This document shows positions 34,336-41,261 of a stretch of 45,974 nucleotides of DNA, one piece after another. A program made the position numbers and the translations under genes. The DNA is taken from the NCBI GenBank assembly GCA_937872405.1, contig CALMSP010000209.1, positions 1 through 45,974 on the forward strand. Direction: 5' to 3'. This DNA comes from an uncultured Saprospiraceae bacterium (GTDB lineage Bacteria; Bacteroidota; Bacteroidia; Chitinophagales; Saprospiraceae). Under the pieces are notes generated by a model. The model was not told the origin of the DNA. It saw only the letters and a program-made list of their open reading frames with translations, and searched no databases. Within the stretch, counting starts at the first letter, position 1; every line of letters starts with the position of its first letter.

Positions 34336-34992
34336 ATGTTGAGAAATATAAAGTCTTGGTTTATTATTGAAGAAGAACCGGTATCCCCAAAAACCGGTGA
34401 ACAAAAGCCGGCCAAGCCAGTAGCTACTGAATTGGTTCAGCCTACAGCCAACACGCACATGCCCGATGCATCCGGAACGGTCACCTCAGAATTTTTGGAT
34501 GTGCTATTCGACGCCATGGAACAACAAAATCTGGATGGCTTTGATTATCTGGAGTTTAAGCAATCGCTGCATTCGTTAGAAAAAATGCCTATGGACGAAG
34601 CCACGCGATACCAATCGGCTTTTGCTATGGCCCAAACGCTGGGCGCTACCCCACCCCGTTTGATGGAAACAGCGGAACACTATCTGCGGGTACTACAGGG
34701 TGAAGAAGCAAAATTCCAACAGGCTGTTGCCAACCAGAAAAACAAGTTAATCGGAGCTAAGGAGCAAGAAATCAAGGCATTAGAGGAAATGGTACGCGAA
34801 AAAACAGAACAAATAAAGCGCCTGACGCAAGAAATTGAAGCGCATCAGCAGCAAGCGAAGGACCTGCGCCACGACATCGCAGAAGCTACTGTAAAAGTAG
34901 AGACAACACATCGCAATTTTATTGCCTCTTACCAAGAATTGTCAGGTAAAATTCAACGCGATCTGGATAATATGAAACGATATTTAAAATGA
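34336..34992 (+). CDS. Cytoplasmic coiled-coil protein, first gene of an envelope locus
   Basis: 218 residues from the ATG at 34336; upstream in-frame Met codons give an unlikely extension. It begins MLRNIKSWFIIEEEPV, has a disordered Pro/Thr/Ala linker to about residue 45, a helical segment (EFLDVLFDAMEQQNLDGFDYLEFKQ, here about 50-75), and a long coiled coil from about 125 to 205 rich in Glu, Lys and Gln. There is no signal peptide. I do not recognise the family. It is followed on the same strand by a PspA-like membrane protein (87-base gap) and an SBP-OmpA fusion (74-base gap), so it is probably one operon. Confidence 0.65.
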   Translation: MLRNIKSWFIIEEEPVSPKTGEQKPAKPVATELVQPTANTHMPDASGTVTSEFLDVLFDAMEQQNLDGFDYLEFKQSLHSLEKMPMDEATRYQSAFAMAQTLGATPPRLMETAEHYLRVLQGEEAKFQQAVANQKNKLIGAKEQEIKALEEMVREKTEQIKRLTQEIEAHQQQAKDLRHDIAEATVKVETTHRNFIASYQELSGKIQRDLDNMKRYLK

Positions 34993-35079
34993 TTTTATTA
35001 ACCATTTTTCGTTCATTGTTTATCATTGACCATCGTACTTGTAAAATTTTAACTCAAATAATGATCAATCGTTAAAAAT

Positions 35080-36114
35080 ATGGATACGTACAACAAAGAA
35101 TTCAAAAGCAAATCATTTTGGCAGCGCCCAGAGGGGGTTACTGGCATGATCTTTCTGGCGGGGCTGGTAATTGGTGGCGGCTATTTACTATCTATCGCAT
35201 TACCTGCCATTATTGCGCTTACACAAAACATTTTATACCTGAGTGTAATGCTGATGGCACTTGGCGCTATTGTATATGTGGTGCTTGACCCTAAAATGCG
35301 CAACCTCGTATGGTACATGTACAAAAGTGTAATGCGCTGGCTAACAGGGCTTTTTGTACAAATTGACCCAATTGGTATCCTCAAATCTTATGTGGAGGAA
35401 CTCAAGAACAATCTGCGTAAAATGAACAAACAAATTGCACAATTACGCGGACAAATGCACAAATTGCACGAGGTTATTCACAACAATAAAAAGCAAATTG
35501 AAAATAGCCTCAATATGGCCAGCAAGGCGCGCGAAGCGGATAAGCAAAATATCATGATCCTGAAGTCGCGTCAGGCAGGCCGCCTTAAAGATTCTAATCT
35601 ACGCTTAGAAGACCTGTACCGGAAAATGGAAGTGCTGTACCGCGTACTCACGAAAATGTACGAAAACTCGCAGGTACTCATGGAAGATATTCAAGATCAG
35701 GTGATGGTAAAAGAGCAAGAGCGCAAAGCCATCCATGCCAGCCACAGCGCTATGCGCTCAGCGATGAGCATCATCAGTGGCGACCCCGACCAGCGGGCTA
35801 TGTTTGATATGGCTATGGAAGCTATCGCCGAAGATGTTGCGAATAAAGTAGGCGAAATGGAGCGTTTCATGGAAATGTCTGCCAGCTTTATGGATTCTGT
35901 GGATTTGCAAAATGGCATTTTTGAAGAAGAAGGCTTGAAAATGCTGGAAAAATGGGAGAAAGAGGGCGTGTCGTTGCTACTGGGCAATGAGAAAGAAACC
36001 CTGCTACTGCAAGCCAATAATGATAAAGATGTGCTCGACCTCAACGCCCCTATGAAGGAGCGCGTGAAAGACCCGGCACACAGAAATCAATACGATAACT
36101 TTTTTGAACTTTGA
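35080..36114 (+). CDS. Membrane-anchored PspA/Vipp1-like helical protein
   Basis: 344 residues. Two N-terminal membrane helices (about 22-45 and 50-68) are followed by a long helical region. The segment from VEELKNNLRKMNKQIAQLRGQM to GEMERFMEMSASFMD has the heptad pattern and the 'AMxxISGD...FDMAMEAIAEDV' type spacing seen in PspA/Vipp1 (ESCRT-III-like) proteins. This is inference from pattern, not a proven homology. PspA relatives usually lack transmembrane helices, so the anchor would be unusual. It sits between the coiled-coil gene and the SBP-OmpA gene on the same strand. Confidence 0.6.
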   Translation: MDTYNKEFKSKSFWQRPEGVTGMIFLAGLVIGGGYLLSIALPAIIALTQNILYLSVMLMALGAIVYVVLDPKMRNLVWYMYKSVMRWLTGLFVQIDPIGILKSYVEELKNNLRKMNKQIAQLRGQMHKLHEVIHNNKKQIENSLNMASKAREADKQNIMILKSRQAGRLKDSNLRLEDLYRKMEVLYRVLTKMYENSQVLMEDIQDQVMVKEQERKAIHASHSAMRSAMSIISGDPDQRAMFDMAMEAIAEDVANKVGEMERFMEMSASFMDSVDLQNGIFEEEGLKMLEKWEKEGVSLLLGNEKETLLLQANNDKDVLDLNAPMKERVKDPAHRNQYDNFFEL

Positions 36115-36188
36115 TGCCCGATTAGGTACAGCACAACAATCGGACTTACTCAGCAACCATTTTTAAAACAAAATTCCAATATCCAATC

Positions 36189-37727
36189 ATGGCAAGACGT
36201 CTGACCACCTTTTCCAAATTCCTTATCACCGTAGCCATCGTTGGTGCGGCATACCTTGGTTTTCGATATTTAATGAGTTCCGGCGCATTGGATAGCGTAG
36301 TGGATAATACCGCATCTGATGGCAGTACACGTAGCACTGGCAAGGCCGGCGACGCTATCCGAATAGCGGTCGTTACCTGGGGTGGCTATGCTGGCGGGCA
36401 ATATTTCAATGAGGGTTTTCACGCCTCTGAAAAATCCCGTTTTTACAAAGATTATGGCATTAAGGTGGATTTCAAAGTGCTGGATGATGTAGATGCATCA
36501 TTGGCAGCTTGGAAAAATGGCGAAATTGATGTGCATTGGTACACCATTGATGCATTTCCGACCATTGTTAGTGGTTTGAAAGATTTCGACCCCGTGGTGC
36601 TTTGGCAAGCCGACTGGTCGCGCGGCGGCGACGCCGTGGTGGCCCGACGCGGAATCAGTAGTGTAGGCGATTTGAAAGGCAAAAAAATAGCAGTAGCAGA
36701 ACTCACGCCTTCCCATTCTTTTCTGCTCTGGCTGTTGGATGCCGGCGGCTTAACGCCAAAAGATGTACAAATTGTGCCGCAGTCGAGTGCGCCCAATGCC
36801 GCAGAAGCCTTCAAAAGTGGCAACGTGGACGCAGCCGTTGTATGGAGCCCAGATGATGAGGCCTGCCTACGAGCAGTACCGGGTTCGCGGGTATTAGAAA
36901 GCACGCGCTCCGCATCCAACATCATCGCTGACGTGTTCTTTGCGAAACGCGAGTATGCCGAAAAGAACCGCGACAAGCTGCAAAAGCTGTATGAAGGCTG
37001 GATGAAAGGCGCTGCCGAAATTAATGCCTCCGAAGCCAATAAAGCCAAAGCCGTTAAAATATTAACCGAAGGGCTGGGCATACCCGAAGAAGATGCTCGC
37101 ATGGCAATCAATAATGTGCGCTTGGTAACGCATGGCGACAATGTCAACTTTTTTGGGTTAAACCCTGATTTCAAAGGTGTGAATGGCAATTCGCTCTACC
37201 TGCGCATGACCAATGAATACCAAAAACTGGGCTATGCGGAAAGTAGCACCCCAACTTGGCGCACCATCGCCTACCCATATTTTGTGCAAAGTACCAACCT
37301 GAGTGACGCTGCCAACGATGCCGAGCAACAGAAAGTGTTCGTAAAAGTAAGCGGCGAAGAAGCTAAAGAGAAAGAAGCCATCGCTACCAAGCGGGTCAGC
37401 ATTAGTTTCCGCAGTGGAGAATTTGCCTTGGATGAAAATGCCAAATATATCATTGACCGCGAGTTCGTGGACATTGCAAAGGCCTTCGGCAATGCGCGCA
37501 TCCGCATAGAAGGCAATACCGATGACGTAGGCAATCGGGCTTCTAATGTTGCGCTTTCGCAAAAGCGTGCCCAAGCCGTAGCTGATTACTTGGTGCGCGA
37601 GCATAGTATGACGCCAAATCGTTTTATCGTTATTGGCAATGGCCCAGATAAGCCTGTAGCTTCCAACGCTACCTCCGACGGAAAAGCGAAAAACCGTCGC
37701 ACAGATTTCGAACTAATAAGGGAATAA
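36189..37727 (+). CDS. Solute-binding protein (NMT1/SsuA type) fused to an OmpA domain
   Basis: 512 residues. A signal or anchor helix (about 10-30) and a short linker precede a type 2 periplasmic binding domain (about 55-375), with IRIAVVTWGGYAGGQYFNEGF and DVHWYTIDAFPTIVSGL typical of nitrate/sulfonate/thiamine-precursor binding proteins. The last 130 residues are an OmpA-like peptidoglycan-binding domain (EGNTDDVGNRASNVALSQKR). The fusion would tether a ligand-binding domain to the cell wall. No ABC permease or ATPase lies adjacent, so this may be a sensor rather than a transporter part. It is third in the envelope locus. Confidence 0.82.
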   Translation: MARRLTTFSKFLITVAIVGAAYLGFRYLMSSGALDSVVDNTASDGSTRSTGKAGDAIRIAVVTWGGYAGGQYFNEGFHASEKSRFYKDYGIKVDFKVLDDVDASLAAWKNGEIDVHWYTIDAFPTIVSGLKDFDPVVLWQADWSRGGDAVVARRGISSVGDLKGKKIAVAELTPSHSFLLWLLDAGGLTPKDVQIVPQSSAPNAAEAFKSGNVDAAVVWSPDDEACLRAVPGSRVLESTRSASNIIADVFFAKREYAEKNRDKLQKLYEGWMKGAAEINASEANKAKAVKILTEGLGIPEEDARMAINNVRLVTHGDNVNFFGLNPDFKGVNGNSLYLRMTNEYQKLGYAESSTPTWRTIAYPYFVQSTNLSDAANDAEQQKVFVKVSGEEAKEKEAIATKRVSISFRSGEFALDENAKYIIDREFVDIAKAFGNARIRIEGNTDDVGNRASNVALSQKRAQAVADYLVREHSMTPNRFIVIGNGPDKPVASNATSDGKAKNRRTDFELIRE

Positions 37728-37770
37728 CAAAACGCGTAAAAACCTGGTTTTGAATAAGTTAAATACATAA

Positions 37771-39333
37771 ATGATCCAATTCATCGAGCTAAAGTTGCTG
37801 CCTGAAGAGGCGGCCCTTGAGCAGGTAATCAAAGACAAAACCGCAGCAAAATTAGGTGTTCCATCAGCTACCCTGAATGACTGTCGTGTAGTACGGCGCT
37901 CCATTGACGCACGAGGGGCGCAACCTTTTTTTTTGCTGCGTGTAGAAGCCTACATCAAAGAGCTATACCAGCCAGAACCGCTTATCATAAAGGGGTTGCA
38001 TCCGGTTGACGGCTCCAAAAAGGTTATCATCGTAGGGGCTGGACCCGCTGGTTATTTTGCAGCATTAGAACTGTTGGAGCAAGGTATTCAGCCCATTATC
38101 TTTGACCGAGGCAAGGATGTGCGTGCGCGTAGGCGCGATCTGCGGGCTATCCAGCAATTTGGCATCGTGCATCCACATTCCAACTATTGCTTTGGCGAAG
38201 GCGGCGCAGGCACCTATTCTGATGGCAAATTATATACCCGTTCGCACAAGCGCGGCGACATTGATAAAGTGCTAAAACTTCTCGTGGAGCACGGCGCCAG
38301 CAAGGATATTCTCATAGATGCGCACCCGCATATCGGCTCTAACAAGCTACCCAATATCGTAGCCAATATCCGTGAAACCATCCTTCACTACGGCGGCAAA
38401 ATTCATTTCAATAGCCATGTAACGGATTTTATTATTCAACAAGAACGCATGCTCGGCGTAGTTGTAAATGATGCAACCGAGCATATCGCTGATGCCGTAC
38501 TATTAGCCACTGGGCATTCCGCGCGCGACATTTACCACGCCTTACATCGCCATCATATCCTCATCGAAGCCAAGCCGTTTGCGTTGGGGGTGCGTATTGA
38601 GCATAGCCAAGCACTGATTGACCAAATTCAGTACCGGCAGTCACCGCGCAATCCACATCTGCCCGCATCAAGCTATAAATTAGTATGTCAGATTGAAGAT
38701 CGGGGCGTATTCTCGTTTTGCATGTGCCCAGGCGGGCTAGTAGTGCCGGCAGCCACCGCGCCAGGCGAAATTGTAGTAAACGGTATGTCTATGTCGCGGC
38801 GCGATTCGGCTTATGCCAATTCTGGCGTAGTTGTAGCCGTAGAAACAACTGATTTTCAACACCTTCGTGAATATGGAGTTTTCGCCGGTTTGGCTTTCCA
38901 GCAACAGATTGAGCGAGCAATGTTTGCCTTTGGCGATGGTAGCCAACGCGCACCCGCCCAGCGGCTCACCGATTTCGTACAAGGAAAAATATCCGCCAGT
39001 TTGCCGGATTCGTCGTATATTCCTGGATTGGTAGCGGCACCGCTGCATAAGCTACTGCCGAAGCCCATTGCTCGGCGTCTGCGCTTTGGCGTGCAAGAAT
39101 TTGGCAAAAAAATGCGCGGCTACTACACAGAAGAAGCGAATGTGATAGGTACAGAGAGCCGAACCAGCGCTCCAATACGCATACCACGCGACCGCGACAC
39201 CTATATGCACCCGCACGTTAAGGGGCTTTTTCCTTGTGGCGAAGGAGCGGGCTACGCCGGCGGCATCGTGTCGGCAGCAATGGACGGCCAAAATGTGGCC
39301 CGAGCTATCGCCAAGCATATATATAATATGTAA
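37771..39333 (+). CDS. FAD-dependent oxidoreductase (COG2509-like)
   Basis: 520 residues. The first 80 residues form a small alpha/beta domain before the FAD-binding GAGPAG (89-94). The family signatures NYCFGEGGAGTYSDGKLYTR and DAHPHIGSNKLPNIV follow. The C-terminal PCGEGAGYAGGIVSAAMDGQNVA closes the FAD domain. Proteins of this family are widespread in Bacteroidota, and the physiological substrate is not established. It is complete and cytoplasmic. It follows the SBP-OmpA gene by 43 bases on the same strand, which may be chance. Confidence 0.85.
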   Translation: MIQFIELKLLPEEAALEQVIKDKTAAKLGVPSATLNDCRVVRRSIDARGAQPFFLLRVEAYIKELYQPEPLIIKGLHPVDGSKKVIIVGAGPAGYFAALELLEQGIQPIIFDRGKDVRARRRDLRAIQQFGIVHPHSNYCFGEGGAGTYSDGKLYTRSHKRGDIDKVLKLLVEHGASKDILIDAHPHIGSNKLPNIVANIRETILHYGGKIHFNSHVTDFIIQQERMLGVVVNDATEHIADAVLLATGHSARDIYHALHRHHILIEAKPFALGVRIEHSQALIDQIQYRQSPRNPHLPASSYKLVCQIEDRGVFSFCMCPGGLVVPAATAPGEIVVNGMSMSRRDSAYANSGVVVAVETTDFQHLREYGVFAGLAFQQQIERAMFAFGDGSQRAPAQRLTDFVQGKISASLPDSSYIPGLVAAPLHKLLPKPIARRLRFGVQEFGKKMRGYYTEEANVIGTESRTSAPIRIPRDRDTYMHPHVKGLFPCGEGAGYAGGIVSAAMDGQNVARAIAKHIYNM

Positions 39334-39458
39334 TGAATCATTGGTGCGCTTGTAATTTTACAACTTTAAGCCGCTGATAATCAAATTTTTATAAAAAATA
39401 ATCACCCGTAGTAACACCAATATTTAAAATCCAATTCAAACAATGAAAAAATGTGATC

Positions 39459-39878
39459 ATGAAAAACTTAGTGGATTTACTCGGACGCATCCTGCTGTCG
39501 TTCATATTTTTATACGATGCTTATGATTCGATTTTTTACTTCAGAGCCACAAAAAGCAAAATGACCGCCTACGGACTTACCTGGAACCAGGATTTACTAC
39601 TCATAGGTGCTATATTTGTGTTACTTTTAGGCGGTTTACTCGTTCTATTTGGGTATCGGGCACGGCTCGGAGCTATTCTACTACTGTTGTACTGGCTCCC
39701 TGTAACCTTTATTGTACATTCCTTTTGGAATGACCCCGAACCCGAACGGCGCTTGCAGGCGATTCTATTTAGCAAAAATTTGGCGATTATTGGCGGCTTG
39801 CTCATGATATGGGCAAATGGTACTGGCGCATACAGCGTACGGCGCATCTTAGCTACCACCAAGGTACGAGGCACCTGA
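39459..39878 (+). CDS. DoxX-like small membrane protein
   Basis: 139 residues from the ATG at 39459; a GTG two codons earlier is less likely. Four hydrophobic helices are predicted, the first LLGRILLSFIFLYDAYDSIFYF. The pattern, with an Arg near the first helix and LGAILLLLYWLPVTFIVHSFW, is DoxX/SURF4-like. The role of such proteins is poorly defined (redox or quinone-linked membrane proteins). It is transcribed on the plus strand, 125 bases after the FAD oxidoreductase, and ends 112 bases before the LytTR regulator. No partner of the known TlpA-DoxX type is evident. Confidence 0.7.
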   Translation: MKNLVDLLGRILLSFIFLYDAYDSIFYFRATKSKMTAYGLTWNQDLLLIGAIFVLLLGGLLVLFGYRARLGAILLLLYWLPVTFIVHSFWNDPEPERRLQAILFSKNLAIIGGLLMIWANGTGAYSVRRILATTKVRGT

Positions 39879-39990
39879 AAATCATCAAATAATGTTAAAA
39901 AACATACGAATTAAACTTAAATAACTACCTTGCAGGTATAATTTAAAACTTTTTTCATATTCAAAATATTTTAATTCAAAATTGATCTGT

Positions 39991-40803
39991 ATGAAAGAAG
40001 AATTGGTTTATGCACCCAAAGCTGCCGTCACCAGCGTCATCAAAGCAGTGATTATCGAAGACGAACCGAAGGGACTGAGCAACCTCAAGAATATGCTTAC
40101 CCAATACTGCGAACACGTAGAAGTAATTGGAGAAGCCATGAGCGTAGAGGAAGGACTTGAACTCTTTGCCGACCCAGCCATCAAGCCTGATGTTGCTTTT
40201 CTTGATATCAGCCTGCCTGACGGTTTGGTGTTTCAATTGCTCAACCAGTTGCGTCCAATTGATTTTGACATCATCTTCGTCACAGCTTATAAAGATCACG
40301 CCGTAAAAGCCTGTGAATATAGCTCTATCGGCTTTGTGCTCAAACCTATTGACCCCGACCAATTGCTTGATGCCGTAGCACGCATCCGGCCACGCCGAGA
40401 GCGCGACTCCCAAATAGAAAAACGGCTCGACTTATTTACCAATTATTTTAATAATCCAAATGCATTTACTAAATTAAGCATATTTGCGTTAGATGGTATT
40501 TACTTTGTAAATATACGCGACATTGTACGCTTTGAAGCAGAAGATAATTATACCCATATTTATTTGCAAAGCGGCGAACGCATTACCGCTTCCAAAACGA
40601 TTAAATCATACGAGGATTTACTCGAACCTTTTAATTTCTACCGGGTGCATAAGCGCCATGTGATCAACCTGAACTACATGCGTAAATTCGTAAAAGGCGA
40701 CGGCGGCTACTTGATAATGGATGATAATATGAAGATCGAGGTATCGCGCCGGCGACGCCCCGCCTTTATGGAACAGATGCGAAAACTACAGGAAGGATTG
40801 TAA
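39991..40803 (+). CDS. LytTR-type response regulator
   Basis: 270 residues from the ATG at 39991. The receiver domain (about 15-135) has the acidic pair Glu23-Asp24, phospho-acceptor Asp72 (VAFLDISLPDG), Thr98 and Lys118. The LytTR DNA-binding domain (about 165-265) shows the FEAEDNYTHIYL and FYRVHKRHVINL motifs. It should bind direct-repeat promoter elements when phosphorylated. Its partner is the LytS-type histidine kinase at 41262, separated only by the 50-residue peptide gene. The unusual arrangement with a peptide gene between regulator and kinase suggests peptide sensing (see findings). Confidence 0.95.
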   Translation: MKEELVYAPKAAVTSVIKAVIIEDEPKGLSNLKNMLTQYCEHVEVIGEAMSVEEGLELFADPAIKPDVAFLDISLPDGLVFQLLNQLRPIDFDIIFVTAYKDHAVKACEYSSIGFVLKPIDPDQLLDAVARIRPRRERDSQIEKRLDLFTNYFNNPNAFTKLSIFALDGIYFVNIRDIVRFEAEDNYTHIYLQSGERITASKTIKSYEDLLEPFNFYRVHKRHVINLNYMRKFVKGDGGYLIMDDNMKIEVSRRRRPAFMEQMRKLQEGL

Positions 40804-40920
40804 AAAACGAAACGCAGATAAATTGTTTTTGAATAAGACCATGCATCCTAAAAACCCAGAAATTATACATTTCATTACTTATGTGTTAATAAAAAATGTG
40901 TGGCATATGCACCAAAACAG

Positions 40921-40951
40921 TTTTAGCGGCGGAAGTTTTTTTGTACCTTTA
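40921..40951 (+). promoter_or_regulatory. Promoter of the peptide gene
   Basis: TACCTTTA (40944-40951), a 7/8 match to TAnnTTTG, with TTTT 19 bases upstream (40921-40924). An 8-base palindrome GCATATGC (40903-40910) lies just upstream and could be an operator. The leader would be about 70 bases. Confidence 0.5.
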
Positions 40952-41027
40952 CTGTGCGATTGCGAATCAAAAATTTGAAGTAAATTAAGAAGAAGCATCC
41001 CGTGTACCTTCTCAAAAATCAGTTGCT

Positions 41028-41180
41028 ATGGGAAAATCAAAAAAAAATATTGATGATCTCAAGAAGGAAAAAGGCATGAAGCCCATTCCCAAAGGAGATA
41101 TGACCAAAATTACAGGTGGTAAAAACGACAAGAACAAAAAGAAGCATAATAATGGCTGTGGCGGTATCCTGCCGCAGTAA
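41028..41180 (+). CDS. 50-residue peptide with double-glycine type leader
   Basis: ATG 41028-41030 to TAA 41178-41180, 50 residues. Leader part (1-31) is Lys/Asp-rich and ends IPKGDMTKITGG, a close match to the 'EM..I.GG' end of Bacteroidota natural-product precursor leaders. The core (32-50) reads KNDKNKKKHNNGCGGILPQ, basic with one cysteine. Cleavage after GG would need a C39-type peptidase/transporter, which is not in the window. The gene has its own promoter and is followed by a strong terminator. It lies between a LytTR regulator and its kinase. A peptide pheromone or RiPP-like bacteriocin is the leading idea; a small regulatory protein is possible. Confidence 0.75.
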   Translation: MGKSKKNIDDLKKEKGMKPIPKGDMTKITGGKNDKNKKKHNNGCGGILPQ

Positions 41181-41204
41181 TGCGATATTACTTCTTAACT
41201 TGAG

Positions 41205-41253
41205 AGGACTACACCTGCCGATAAGGCGGGCGTAGTCCTTTGTTATTTTTTTT
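41205..41253 (+). terminator. Strong intrinsic terminator between peptide and kinase genes
   Basis: AGGACTAC (41205-41212) pairs with GTAGTCCT (41232-41239), with an inner stem CCTGCC (41214-41219)/GGCGGG, then TTTGTTATTTTTTTT. It ends about nine bases before the kinase ATG at 41262. Confidence 0.9.
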
Positions 41254-41261
41254 GCGATGTT

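Noticed and set aside
40917..40940. Possible LytTR (AgrA-like) direct repeat before the peptide gene
   Set aside because: Two weak 7/9 matches start 15 bases apart, not the usual 21-22. Too weak to claim.
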